Assembly: GCA_022709905.1 (NCBI GenBank)
Contig: JAKLHY010000011.1
Location: 62,001-126,000 of the forward strand
DNA: 64,000 nucleotides
Source of the DNA: Verrucomicrobiota bacterium
GTDB taxonomy: Bacteria; Verrucomicrobiota; Verrucomicrobiia; Limisphaerales; UBA1319
Reading direction: 5' to 3'
Every line of letters begins with the position of its first letter. Positions within the stretch are counted from its first letter, which is position 1. The notes beneath the pieces are model-generated. The model saw only the letters and a program-made list of their open reading frames with translations. It was not told where the DNA came from and did not search any database. This document shows, piece by piece, positions 1-9,700 of the stretch. The translations under genes were made by a program, and so were the position numbers.

Positions 1-1939
1 CAGGTTTCAGCCGATCGGCGGCCAGTCTAAAGAACTCCTGGCTGAAAACGCTCCCGACGCCAGCCGTCCACGGATTGGAAGGTTCGCTGATAATGACGTC
101 ATATTTCTGCGGGGAGAGTTTGAGCACCATCCGTCCGTCCTGCCGCTGGAGGTTGATTCGGGGGCTATCGAGGACATCGCGGTTCCAGGGCGCAAAGAAC
201 CGGGCCGCTCGCAGAACCGGTTCGCAATTCTCCGCGACGACAATCCGGACATCCGGATAGGCAAGGAGTGTTCCGGCGGTGATACCGCTGCCCAGCCCCA
301 ACACAAAGGCATCCTGACTGTTGGGGCGATGGATCATGGGCAAATGGGCGAGCAGCATTTGAGTGGAAAGATCGGCCGTCGTGGAGGCATCGGTTTTGCC
401 ATTGATGCGGAGCGATAGGGTGCCGGATTCCCGGCCGGGCACCAGAGTTTCCTCGACTGCGACCGTGGCATCGGGGGCGTCTTCGTAGAACAGCAGGCGA
501 TGGGTTTGCTTGTATCGTGCCACGGCTGCCGGTTCATAGGCTTTTTCCCGCGCCCGGTAAACGCCGGAGCCCAGGGTCAGACGCCACTCCTCGCCGCCCA
601 GCAGGAATCCGAGGCCGAGCACCACGCCGGATCCAACCGCCATGGACTGCAGTTTCCGGTTTCGATCCAGCCGGGCCAGCCCGAGAGCGACCAGGCAAAG
701 CCCAAACGCGACAAATCCAAAAGCCCCCCGCAACCCCAGGAACGGCATGATCACGAAACCCGCCGCCAAAGAGCCGAACACCGCACCCAGGGTGTTCCAA
801 GTCAACAGCCGGCCAACAGCAAAGCCCAGGACAGTCGATTCCTTTGAGATGGTCCTGATCCAAAGCGGTAAAATTGCGCCGAGCATCCCAGCCGGCAAAC
901 CCAGAACTCCCATCGCCAGAATCCCGACCAGGCATTGGTGATACACATACCCCGCTTCATTGCGGGCCAAACCGACGCGGGCCTTTCGATACACTTCCAC
1001 CCAATATTCAATGCAGATGGCCAGTCCTCCCACCCAGACCGCGGCCGCGAGCAGCAAAACAGCCGTGCCAGCGAGCCCGCGCGCCAAACGAAGCCGCGGG
1101 GAGGCAATCATCGAACTGCCCAGTCCAATGCCCAGGATGAAGGCCATCAGCACCAACGCGAACGCCTGCAGCGATCCTCCCGTGATCAAGGCCAGTGCCC
1201 GGGCGGCGAGCACCTCCAAGCTCATCGCCATCGCCCCGGAAAACGCAACAATCCAGCACCCGCGACGCAGAGCGGCCGACACCGCATCCCGGCCGGGAAT
1301 GGATTGGTTTTGGGCGGTCGCGGGATCCAGCTGCTCTCGGCTGCCCATCAAGACCGCCGCGGCCCCAACCAGACCGTTCAACAAGGCCGCCATCCGAATC
1401 GACGCATCCAATCCCAACGCCCGGACCAGCCAAAACCCGGCGAGCCAAGCCCCCAGCACCGCCCCTAAGCTGTTCAGCGCATAAAATCGGGCAATGCGCC
1501 GTCCCGAGTCCACGCCCTGTCGCTCGAGCCACCCCGCCAGGAAAGGCAGGGTGGCCCCCATGAGGGTTGTCGGCACCAACAGCAATCCGGCTCCCAACGC
1601 GCAGTTGAATAAGAGGAATAGCAGCCCCCGACCGGCCAGCCAGGGGCCTACCCCCACCAGAATCCGGTCTGTCCATTCGAACCATTTGGGAAAAAAACAG
1701 GCATACAGGGCGATGCCGATCTCCAGGAAACCATACATTTTCAACGGCCATCGCCAACGATCCGCCCAGATGCCCGCCAGGCGGTTTCCAGCAGCCAACC
1801 CTCCCATAAAGACCGCCAAAACCAAAGCCTGCGCCTGGATCGTGCTGCCAAACATCAAGGAGAGATGTTTTGCCCACAGGACTTCGTAAACCAAAGCGGT
1901 CGCGCCGGAGCAAAAAAACAGCAGTAAAATCAAAATCAC
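1..1939 (-). CDS. Fused MFS-like membrane protein / spermidine synthase-like domain (partial, 3' end outside window)
   Basis: The frame is open from about 1939 to the left edge, giving roughly 646 residues without the C-terminus. The first 450 or so residues are a run of hydrophobic segments starting with VILILLLFFCSGATAL, with the E-V-L-W-A-K sequence typical of this family. From about residue 540 comes a spermidine-synthase-type Rossmann domain: FVLGLGSGITAGTLL, an acidic residue at the end of strand 2 (VVAEN), QRQDGRMVL, and YDVIISEPSNPWTAGVGS. Family members are annotated as fused MFS/spermidine synthases; true polyamine synthesis is unproven for most. The start is uncertain: GTG at 1939 and TTG at 1945 are both possible, in an AT-rich leader. 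The methyltransferase upstream on the same strand may belong to the same unit. Confidence 0.8.
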   Translation of the reverse strand, partial: MILILLLFFCSGATALVYEVLWAKHLSLMFGSTIQAQALVLAVFMGGLAAGNRLAGIWADRWRWPLKMYGFLEIGIALYACFFPKWFEWTDRILVGVGPWLAGRGLLFLLFNCALGAGLLLVPTTLMGATLPFLAGWLERQGVDSGRRIARFYALNSLGAVLGAWLAGFWLVRALGLDASIRMAALLNGLVGAAAVLMGSREQLDPATAQNQSIPGRDAVSAALRRGCWIVAFSGAMAMSLEVLAARALALITGGSLQAFALVLMAFILGIGLGSSMIASPRLRLARGLAGTAVLLLAAAVWVGGLAICIEYWVEVYRKARVGLARNEAGYVYHQCLVGILAMGVLGLPAGMLGAILPLWIRTISKESTVLGFAVGRLLTWNTLGAVFGSLAAGFVIMPFLGLRGAFGFVAFGLCLVALGLARLDRNRKLQSMAVGSGVVLGLGFLLGGEEWRLTLGSGVYRAREKAYEPAAVARYKQTHRLLFYEDAPDATVAVEETLVPGRESGTLSLRINGKTDASTTADLSTQMLLAHLPMIHRPNSQDAFVLGLGSGITAGTLLAYPDVRIVVAENCEPVLRAARFFAPWNRDVLDSPRINLQRQDGRMVLKLSPQKYDVIISEPSNPWTAGVGSVFSQEFFRLAADRLKP

Positions 1940-2011
1940 GGGCAAACGTTTATTAATATGATCAATCTTTTAGAATCATTCTCAAAGAAATTCAACGCTA
2001 ATAATTTGTAA

Positions 2012-2671
2012 CTATTTTGTGGCGGTCAGGAAGGCAGACCAACCGAGCCAGTGGCTTCGCGCGGTCCATTTCTGGCGGCTCGAACGCCGCGGCCAGTACC
2101 AGGGCCAGGAGGCAGCGAACAGCCAGTTGCGGGAAATGCCGGTGCGCATCACGACTAATCCGGCCTCCCGGCACCACCGGGCCATTTCCCCGGTGGACAC
2201 CGGCCGCACATGGGTGGGGTCATCGTAAAAATTCAAGGTGAACGTGCCGGCCGCCTCATGCGAAGCGCTCGAGTAAAAGGCGGTGCGGGGATGCGGGGTT
2301 TCCAGATAGAGACGGCCGCCCGGGCGCAGCAAGCGGGCGATTTCCCGCATCAGATGATCGTAACGGCGGAGATGCTCCACAAGATGCATGCACGTGATGG
2401 CATCCATGGAGCCATCCCCCCAAGGGAGCCGGTCCTGTTCCAAATCCGCCCGGTGGAATTCACACCGCACACGATCCGGCGAGGGAGGATTTCCCAGATC
2501 GACCGCGCGCAGGCGGAGATCGGGCCGCAATTCGCCAAAGTGACCCAGAGTTTCGCCATCGGAGGTGCCCAGATCCAGCAAGGCGCCTCCTTGGGGAATG
2601 CCCGCCACAAAGTGCGCCCGGCTATCCAACCAGGCGGCATGACGCAGTATACGCCAGTTCATTGGTGCCAC
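2012..2671 (-). CDS. Class I SAM-dependent methyltransferase
   Basis: A 219-residue Methyltransf_11-type protein. Motif I is LLDLGTSDGE at about residues 31-40, with a T-S-D in place of the common C-G-x. It is followed by an acidic strand-2 end (RAVDL), the DAITCMHLVEHL segment, and the post-motif helix REIARLLRPGGRLYLETPHP. The C-terminal part is rich in Trp and basic residues. The substrate cannot be told from sequence; relatives act on small molecules, sugars or lipids. Two in-frame ATG codons (2671 and 2662) are possible starts. The gene ends 73 bases before the fused MFS/synthase start, so the two could be co-transcribed. Confidence 0.8.
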   Translation of the reverse strand: MAPMNWRILRHAAWLDSRAHFVAGIPQGGALLDLGTSDGETLGHFGELRPDLRLRAVDLGNPPSPDRVRCEFHRADLEQDRLPWGDGSMDAITCMHLVEHLRRYDHLMREIARLLRPGGRLYLETPHPRTAFYSSASHEAAGTFTLNFYDDPTHVRPVSTGEMARWCREAGLVVMRTGISRNWLFAASWPWYWPRRSSRQKWTARSHWLGWSAFLTATK

Positions 2672-2811
2672 CCATCATCCGGAAACGGATGCCCAAAGAC
2701 AACGGCTTTTTCATCGAGGACCAAACCGGCTTGCCTTGAGCCGTCCCTTCGTTCTATGAATAAGGGAACGGTGACGGAACGGCGCGAGCCGCACTGTACC
2801 GATCGCAACCC

Positions 2812-3201
2812 ATGCCAAAGCAATCCCCCCTGGCCACTGTCGAGGAAATGACCGAAGGTCGTTCCGTTAAGTTTAACTTTAAACGCGGGCGTAAGAAGAT
2901 CGAGGGTTTTGTGGCCTGTTACCAGGGTCAGGTGGTGGCGTTTGAAAACGAATGCCGTCATCTGCCGGTGTCTCTGGATTATGGCCTGGGCCGGTTCTTC
3001 ACGCGAGACGGCCGATATTTCATCTGCCAGACGCATAGCGCGCTCTATGATCCAAGGTCGGGCCTCTGCGTCGAGGGGCCTTGCGCGGGGCAAAAGCTCA
3101 AACCCATTCCGCTGAAGATCAAGGACGGATTAATTTTCCTGGACTACAACAGAATGCCTTCCTCAACCAAAAGCACTGGAATCCCGTCACGGACAGGATA
3201 G
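2812..3201 (+). CDS. Rieske [2Fe-2S] domain protein
   Basis: A 129-residue soluble protein made almost entirely of one Rieske fold. The two cluster-binding boxes are C-R-H-L near residue 48 and C-Q-T-H-S near residue 75, followed by DPRSGLCVEGPCAG, which matches the usual third strand and its Gly-Pro loop. There is no signal peptide or membrane anchor, so it resembles stand-alone Rieske ferredoxins rather than the bc1/b6f subunit. The last 19 codons overlap the 3' end of the opposite-strand Trm112-like gene. No oxygenase or reductase partner is adjacent, so its redox partner is unknown. Confidence 0.85.
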   Translation: MPKQSPLATVEEMTEGRSVKFNFKRGRKKIEGFVACYQGQVVAFENECRHLPVSLDYGLGRFFTRDGRYFICQTHSALYDPRSGLCVEGPCAGQKLKPIPLKIKDGLIFLDYNRMPSSTKSTGIPSRTG

Positions 3202-3389
3202 AGGACAGTCCGATCGGACCGGAGGAGACCGTTTTCGATCGGTTCTGTGACCGTTTTTCCTCCCCGATTGGAGGCCTGGCCGCCTGCGATCTTGCGGTTG
3301 ACCTCGGCGATTAATGGCGCGTCGGCCCACTCGAGGCTCTGATGGGTTTCCGGGCAGCAGAGGATAGTTAGGAGTTCAGCATCGATCAT
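3144..3389 (-). CDS. Trm112-like (UPF0434/YcaR family) small protein
   Basis: An 81-residue protein opening with MIDAELLTILCCPETHQSL, the classic Trm112/UPF0434 N-terminus, and ending in VLYPVRDGIPVLLVEEG, the conserved 'YPIRDGIPVML' box. These proteins are small zinc-ribbon-like folds; in eukaryotes Trm112 activates methyltransferases, while bacterial versions have no firm role. Here only the CC-P pair of cysteines is present. Its ATG overlaps the larC stop by four bases, so it is probably translationally coupled to larC. Its 3' end overlaps the convergent Rieske gene by 58 bases. Confidence 0.8.
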   Translation of the reverse strand: MIDAELLTILCCPETHQSLEWADAPLIAEVNRKIAGGQASNRGGKTVTEPIENGLLRSDRTVLYPVRDGIPVLLVEEGILL

Positions 3390-4651
3390 AGCTGGGCGTT
3401 TTCGTGGTAGAATTCATTGGCGAATTCGTAGATTTGCTTTAAGGGCACACCCGCCTGCTGGGCCAATCCCTTGCAGGATTCATATTCGGGGGATGCCTGG
3501 ACGACCTGGCCGTCCAACTTGCCAAGCTTGACTTTGAGGGGGCCGAACGGAGTGTCCACTACGGCAAATTCCCGGACCAGTTTGCGACGTTCCATCACAT
3601 GGCGCCGCACCCCAAAAGCGCTGGTCTCCAAGAGCATCAGTTCGGTCAATCGATCCATGTCGGTTTGCGAACAGAGGACGGTCAGTTTCACTCCGGGCCG
3701 GTTCTTCTTCATTTGCACCGCCGTGTGAAACACGTCCAGCGCCCCCTGGCTGAGGGCGAGATCAACAAAGTGCCCAAGCACTTCAGGATTTAGATCGTCG
3801 ATATTGGTCTCCAGGACGCCAATCTGGTCTACTTCCCAGTCATGGACCGCCGCAGGGGCCTCGCTGAGCACGATTCTCAGGACATTTGGACGATCGCGAA
3901 AGACTCGAGTCCCCAGGCCGTATCCGACCTTGCTGGCTACCAGGCTGCTCATCGGTCCAAAGTGCTCGACGAACTCAGCCATGATGGCCGCTCCGGTGGG
4001 AGTGACCATTTCCGTGGGGACATCACATTGGGTGATGGCTATCCCGCGGGCGCCGAGGATCGCGAGGGTCGCTGGCGCCGGAAGCGGCAGACGGCCGTGA
4101 GCACACTCAATCCAGCCGGTGCCTTCCACGACCGGTCCGGCCAGCACTCGCGGTTTGCCCAGCATCTCCAAGGCAACGCATGCCCCCACAATGTCCACAA
4201 TCGAGTCCACCGCGCCGACCTCATGAAAATGGACCGCCTCGACCGGACAGCCATGAATCCGGCCTTCGGCCAGGGCGATGCGTTCAAAAACGGCGATGGA
4301 CTTCTGTTTCACCCAGTCGGAGAGGGGGCTGGTCCGGATCAGGTTTCGGATGTCGGCAAAGGAACGTCCCTGCGAGTGAGAGGGCTCAGCGTGATGGGGC
4401 GGGTGGGGGTGTCCGTGGTCGGACTCGGAGTGCTCAGGGGACGGGGATTCGGCGGGATGGCAATGAACGGTGAGACGGGTTCCTTCGATCTGGTTTTGCC
4501 GATCGCGCGCCACGTGGAGGTGATATCCGCCGACGCCCAGACGTTGAAGCTGCGACTCCAGCTGGGACTGATCCAGCCCCAGATCCATCAGCGCGGCCAG
4601 AAACATGTCGCCACTGATGCCACTGAAGATGTCCAGGTAAAGTGTTGTCAT
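3386..4651 (-). CDS. larC: Nickel-pincer cofactor biosynthesis protein LarC
   Basis: A 421-residue LarC. It begins with LYLDIFSGISGDMFLAALMDLG, the family signature, and has a His-rich stretch at about residues 62-95 (GHPHPPHHAEPSH) thought to gather nickel. Later come VHFHEVGAVDSIVDIVGA, the PTGAAI block, and the C-terminal part with ETNIDDLNPE. LarC uses CTP to insert nickel into the pyridinium dithiocarboxylic acid mononucleotide made by LarB and LarE. In Lactobacillus plantarum the two halves are joined by a programmed frameshift; here one uninterrupted frame encodes both. It lies 52 bases after larB on the same strand and overlaps the Trm112-like start. Confidence 0.92.
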   Translation of the reverse strand: MTTLYLDIFSGISGDMFLAALMDLGLDQSQLESQLQRLGVGGYHLHVARDRQNQIEGTRLTVHCHPAESPSPEHSESDHGHPHPPHHAEPSHSQGRSFADIRNLIRTSPLSDWVKQKSIAVFERIALAEGRIHGCPVEAVHFHEVGAVDSIVDIVGACVALEMLGKPRVLAGPVVEGTGWIECAHGRLPLPAPATLAILGARGIAITQCDVPTEMVTPTGAAIMAEFVEHFGPMSSLVASKVGYGLGTRVFRDRPNVLRIVLSEAPAAVHDWEVDQIGVLETNIDDLNPEVLGHFVDLALSQGALDVFHTAVQMKKNRPGVKLTVLCSQTDMDRLTELMLLETSAFGVRRHVMERRKLVREFAVVDTPFGPLKVKLGKLDGQVVQASPEYESCKGLAQQAGVPLKQIYEFANEFYHENAQL

Positions 4652-4703
4652 ACGATGCCGTTTGTTCGATGTGGTTTTGGCCTCGGCCGCAAGCGTTGAG
4701 CCT

Positions 4704-5462
4704 TCACTCGCCGGCTGCCAGGGCGTTCATCAGGCTGGCCGCGTAACCGCCGCCAAAGCCGTTGTCGATATTGACCACGGTAACCCCGCTGCCACAACTA
4801 TTCAACATCCCGAGCAAGGCGGCCACGCCGCCAAAACTGGCCCCGTAACCCACGCTGGTCGGGACCGCGATTACCGGGCGGGACACCAATCCGGCCACGA
4901 CGCTGGGCAGCGCCCCCTCCATCCCCGCCACCACCACCAGAACCCGAGCCTGTTGGATGAGATCCAGCCGCGCCAGCAGCCGGTGCAATCCGGCCACGCC
5001 CACGTCGTACAGGCGCTCCACCCGGTTGCCCATAATGTCGGCCGTCACAGCGGCCTCTTCCGCCACGGGGAGATCACTGGTGCCCGCGCAGAGCACGGCG
5101 ATGGTGCCCGAACGCTTGGGATGAGGCCTCTTTTCCAGGGTTAGACACCGGGCTTCGGCGTGGTAGACCGCTTCCGGAAAACGCGATTGAAAGAGCCGGG
5201 CGTGATCGGGCGTGACCCGCGTCGCCAGAACACAGGTTTCCCGTTCCAGGATTTTTTCCGCAATGCCCGCCACCTGCTCTGGAGTCTTGCCCGCACCGTA
5301 GATCACCTCGGGGAATCCCTGCCGCAACGAACGATGGGTGTCGACCTGGGCGTATCCCAGGTCCGCCAGCGGCGCGGCCTGGAATGCCTGGAGCACCTGC
5401 TCGCGCGTCGCTCGATCGGCGCGAAAGTCGTCCAATAAAACCTGGGCTTCGATCAGCGTCAC
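4704..5462 (-). CDS. larB: Pyridinium-3,5-biscarboxylic acid mononucleotide synthase LarB
   Basis: About 252 residues with the LarB/PurE-like architecture. An N-terminal segment ends in DTHRSLRQGFPEVIYGAGKT, and the PurE-related domain follows with IAVLCAGTSDLPVAEEA, RLYDVGVAGLHRLL, VVVAGMEGALPSVVAGL and the closing NIDNGFGGGYAA. LarB carboxylates and hydrolyses nicotinic acid adenine dinucleotide, the first step of nickel-pincer cofactor synthesis. The frame stays open upstream for hundreds of bases, but that part lies opposite trpF and does not resemble LarB. I chose the GTG at 5462, which gives the usual family length. larB and trpF are divergent with about 87 bases between them. Confidence 0.85.
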   Translation of the reverse strand: MTLIEAQVLLDDFRADRATREQVLQAFQAAPLADLGYAQVDTHRSLRQGFPEVIYGAGKTPEQVAGIAEKILERETCVLATRVTPDHARLFQSRFPEAVYHAEARCLTLEKRPHPKRSGTIAVLCAGTSDLPVAEEAAVTADIMGNRVERLYDVGVAGLHRLLARLDLIQQARVLVVVAGMEGALPSVVAGLVSRPVIAVPTSVGYGASFGGVAALLGMLNSCGSGVTVVNIDNGFGGGYAASLMNALAAGE

Positions 5463-5549
5463 CCCCTCAGCATGACAGGAACAAGCCTCCGGGTCACGAG
5501 TGATTTTTCGTGATTCCGAGCCGTCGGATATGTCTAAATCAGGGCGCCG

Positions 5550-6194
5550 ATGACTCGGACCCGAATCAAGATCTGCGGGATTACAAACCGCGAGGATGCG
5601 CTCGAAGCGATCGCGGCGGGCGCGGACGCATTGGGATTTGTCTTTGTTGCAAACAGTCCGCGGCAGGTGGACGCCGGTGCCGCGGCGGAAATCATTCGCT
5701 GTCTGCCGCCCTTGGTGGCGACGGTCGGCGTGTTTGTCGATGCCGACCGGGAAACGATTTGGAGCACCGCGCAACGATGCGGGCTCGGCGCGGTGCAGTT
5801 GCACGGAGCCGAAAGCCCCGAATTCTGCCGAGGCTGGCCGGGGGTGCGGGTCATCAAGGCTTTTCGTATTCGGGACCGGGATTCGCTGGTGGATTTGCCG
5901 CGTTTCGCGACCGATGCCTGGCTGCTGGACACCCATGTTCCGGGCCGGTCCGGAGGCACCGGCACAGCCTTCGACTGGTCGCTGGCTCGAGAGACCCTGG
6001 CGTGGGGGCGGCCGATTATCCTGGCCGGAGGCCTCCACCCCGGCAATGTGGCGTCCGCCATCGAACAGGTGCGGCCTTACGCCGTGGACGTGTCCAGCGG
6101 CGTGGAGTCGGCCCCCGGCAAGAAGGATGCGGACAAGATGCGGCGTTTTGCGATGGCCGTGGCCATGGCGTCGAAATCCGATCCGGCGCTTTGA
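5550..6194 (+). CDS. trpF: Phosphoribosylanthranilate isomerase
   Basis: A 214-residue single-domain TIM barrel. Visible family blocks are IKICGITNREDA at residues 5-16 (catalytic Cys at residue 8), LGFVFVANSPR, VGVFVDA, VQLHGAESPEF, the LLDTHVPGRSGGTGTAFDW loop with the catalytic Asp, and the phosphate-binding ends LAGGLHPGNV and VDVSSGVES. It catalyses the Amadori rearrangement that makes CdRP in tryptophan synthesis. No other trp gene lies in the window. The ATG start gives a standard N-terminus. A response regulator follows 40 bases later. Confidence 0.95.
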   Translation: MTRTRIKICGITNREDALEAIAAGADALGFVFVANSPRQVDAGAAAEIIRCLPPLVATVGVFVDADRETIWSTAQRCGLGAVQLHGAESPEFCRGWPGVRVIKAFRIRDRDSLVDLPRFATDAWLLDTHVPGRSGGTGTAFDWSLARETLAWGRPIILAGGLHPGNVASAIEQVRPYAVDVSSGVESAPGKKDADKMRRFAMAVAMASKSDPAL

Positions 6195-6234
6195 ATTGGC
6201 TTGTTTGCGTCCAAGGGGAGTGTAGTTTTGCGGC

Positions 6235-6663
6235 ATGACGAAGATCCTAGTGGCTGAGGATGATCCCATGACACTTCAGTTGATTAATTTCAAGCTGAAG
6301 CAAAGTGGTTTTGCAGTCGTCATGGCCAAAGACGGAGAAGCCGCCCTGAGCCTGGTGCGAACCGAAAAACCCGACCTGGTGATTCTGGATGGCATGATGC
6401 CTCTGCTCGATGGCTTCGAGGTGCTGCATCGCTTGAAGGAATCGCCCGAACTGAGGCAGATTCCCGTGGTCATGCTGACGGCGCGCACACAGAACGCCGA
6501 CATGCAGCGTGGCCTCGACCTCGGCGCCGCCGATTATGTCATCAAACCCTTCAGCCCCACCGAACTGCTGAATCGCGTCAGAAAAATCCTCGGATACCCC
6601 CCCTCATCCACCCCTGGTCTTTTCCCGGTCAAACCCATCGGTACGCCGCCGCCGTCCACCTGA
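6235..6663 (+). CDS. Single-domain response regulator (CheY-like receiver)
   Basis: A 142-residue protein with one receiver domain and a short Pro-rich tail (about residues 121-142). The acidic pair E-D-D lies at residues 8-10, the phosphoryl-acceptor Asp is in VILDGMMPLLDGFE near residue 51, the conserved Thr is in MLTART, and the Lys is in YVIKPFSP. There is no DNA-binding or enzymatic output domain, so it probably acts by protein-protein contact. No kinase is adjacent; its partner must be encoded elsewhere. Confidence 0.9.
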   Translation: MTKILVAEDDPMTLQLINFKLKQSGFAVVMAKDGEAALSLVRTEKPDLVILDGMMPLLDGFEVLHRLKESPELRQIPVVMLTARTQNADMQRGLDLGAADYVIKPFSPTELLNRVRKILGYPPSSTPGLFPVKPIGTPPPST

Positions 6664-6788
6664 CCTTTTGCGTCCGAATCCTCCATTTTCCCCGTAACTA
6701 ATCTCCGCGAGCGGGGTCCTATTGGCGCGCCTCGATCACGAACCCGATGTAACCCGAACACGGCGCGGCGGGTTAAAGCATCTGATCT

Positions 6789-9700
6789 ATGAAGCAGTGT
6801 TTTCGTTTGGAGAAGGCCAGTCGTTGGATCCTGCCCTGGCTGAGTGTTGCGCAGGCCGCCAGTTTCCTATTGGGCAATGTTCTTGCGCGCGGCGAAATGG
6901 TCTCGGAAGACCTGGGCGCGCCCGCCAAGCCTGGCGGCACCCTGGTCGTCACGAACGGCTACGTGCTCACAACCACCGGCGCCCCAATCGGGGGAGTGGC
7001 CGATCAGGGCCGGTTTCTGTTTGAAACACGCACGGGAGACTTTGATGTTCAGGTCCGGATAATCGCCCTGGACGCCGGCGATCTCTGGGCCAAGGCGGGC
7101 CTGATGGCGCGGGAATCCCTCGCGGCGGACAGCCGTGCCGCCGCCGCGGTCGCCACGCCCACCTTGTGCGGCTGTTTCTTTCAAAGCCGCAAAGATCCAG
7201 GCGCCATGACAGCCGCCACCGGTTCGTTTCCCGTGAATTATCCCTTGACATGGCTGCGGATGCGACGGGCGGGAACCGTGTTCACGGGCTACGCCAGCTG
7301 CAACGGGGAAGACTGGCGCGTTTTAGGATCGGTTGAACTGGCCTTGTCCAACACCGTCCAGGTGGGACTGGTGGCCGGAGGAGGAGCGGACAACGCTCCC
7401 GTCAAAGCCCGCTTCGAGGAATTGCGGGACGCGCGGAATCCCGGAGAAGCCCGGAGGCTTCCTCGCGAGCCCCTCGGCCCGAGCAGCCGCAAAACCGGCC
7501 TGGCGATCACCGAAATCATGTACCACCCCCCTCAACGAACCGATGGCCGGCAGCTCGAATTCATCGAACTTTTCAATGCGAATCCGTTTTATGAAGACCT
7601 CAGTGGTTACCGGATCTCGGGAGAGGTGAATTATGTTTTTCCCGAAGGCACCCTCATTCCCGGGGGCGGCTTCCTGGTGGTCGCTCGATCGGTGGACGAT
7701 CTGAAGGCGGTCTACGGATTGGCCAGCGTCTACGGATCTTTCACGGGGGCGCTGAAATCTTCGGGAACGATTCGTCTGCTCAACCGGATCGGGTCGGTTC
7801 TGCTTGAAGTAGCGTATGAAGACAGCCATCCCTGGCCGGTCGCGGCCGATGGGACCGGCCATTCGCTGGTCCTGGCGCGTCCTTCTTTTGGTGAGGCCAA
7901 TCCGTCGGCGTGGTCCCACAGCGGGAACAAAGGCGGATCGCCCGGAGGGGTTGACGGATTGCCCGATGCTCCTCTGGATCACGTGGTCATCAACGAGGTC
8001 CTCGCCAACAGCGACTCCCCCGAAGAGGATTTCGTCGAACTCTACAATCCAAGCGCGGCACCCATCGATATCTCAGGCTGTTTCCTCAGCGACGATCCAA
8101 CGGTCAACAAATTTCGCATCCCGGACGGCACCGTGCTGGGGCCACGCGGATTCGCGGTGTTCAGGGAATCCAGCCTGGGCTTCGGCCTGAACGCCACCGG
8201 CGAGCGTCTGTATTGGGTGAATCCGGATGGCACCCGGGTGCTGAAAGCCTTGTCGATTGGCGCCCAGGGACCGGGAGTCACCGTCGGCTGTGATCCAGAT
8301 GGGGCGCCCGAACTTTATCCCCTCTCGGCGCCCACCCCGGGATCCGCCAATGCGCTCCGTCAATCTTCGGACATTGTCATCCATGAGATCATGTATCATC
8401 CCATTTCGGAGCAGGAGGACGATGAATACCTCGAATTGCACAACCGGGGATCGTCTGCGGCGGATCTCGGCGGATGGAGATTCACGTCCGGGATCGACTA
8501 TGAATTTCCAGCGGGCACGATTCTTCCCGCGGGGGGGTATTTGGTGGTGGCAAAAAACGCTGGGCATCTCCGGCAAAATTATGCGCACCTCAATGCGGCG
8601 AATTGTGTCGGAGATTTTGCGGGCAAACTCTCGAACAGCGGCGAGCGTTTGGCCTTGGCGCGTCCGGAACAGAACGTGGACGCCAACTCGGGACTGACGG
8701 AGCGAGGATTTGTGGAGGTGACCGAGGTCACCTATGGCACCGGGGGACGTTGGGGACGATGGTCTGACGGCGGCGGGAGCAGCCTCGAACTGATCGATGC
8801 CCGGAGCAATGCCCGGCTGGCCGCCAACTGGGCCGACAGCGATGAAACCCGAAAGGCTGGTTGGACGTCTGTCGAAGCCACCGGCGTGCTGGATCTCGGG
8901 GTGGGGAGCATGGACTCGGTCCAGATTCTCCTGCTGGAAGCCGGCGAGTGTCTTGTGGACAATGTGGAGATTCTGAGCCAGGGAACCGGCACCAATCTTC
9001 TGGCCAATCCTGGCTTCGAGTCCGGCATAGCTCCGTGGGTGACGCGCGGTGATCATGTGCGATCCAGCCTGGAAACCACGGAAGGCTTCGACAGCACCCA
9101 ATCGTTGCATGTGCGGGCGTCCAACCAGGGAGACACCGGCGTCAACTGTATCCGGTCCCCCATCACACGCAGCTCGCTGCTGGTTCCTGGCGAAACGGCC
9201 ACCCTGCGAGCGAGGGTCCGGTGGCTGTGCGGATTTCCGGAAATCGTAGTTCGCCTCAAAGGCAACTATCTCGAGGCCACAGGCCGCATGTTGATCCCCG
9301 CCAATTTGGGAACTCCAGGACTGCCCAATAGCCGGGCGGTTGCCAACGCAGGCCCCGCCGTTTATGCGGTCAACCATCAACCTGCCCTGCCTGAATCCGG
9401 CCAGGACACCCTGGTGACGGCCCGCGTTCAGGACTCCGATGGAGTGGCCGGCCTGGACTTGGTTTATCGCTTGGATCCGGGCGCCAACTGGATCCATGCG
9501 CCCATGCTCGATGACGGAACCCTTGGGGACGAGGCGGCGGGGGATGGCTGTTACAGCGCCCGGATTCCCGGCCAGGCGGGTGGGGTAACCGTCGCCTTTT
9601 ACCTGGAGGCCCGGGATGGTTCTTCGGACGGAACCCACGCGAGGTTCCCGGACGACGCCCCGGCGCGGGAATGTCTGGTGCGTTTCGGCGAAGCCAAACC

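Noticed and set aside
1008..1913. A 301-residue frame on the minus strand
   Set aside because: It is a shifted shadow of the fused MFS/synthase gene, whose own frame has clear membrane helices and synthase motifs.
3386..4651. Programmed frameshift within larC, as in Lactobacillus
   Set aside because: The gene is one continuous frame containing both N- and C-terminal LarC blocks.
5463..6269. In-frame upstream extension of larB, which would make a 521-residue protein
   Set aside because: It lies opposite trpF, has no LarB-like sequence, and its composition is that of an antisense shadow; the family is about 250 residues.
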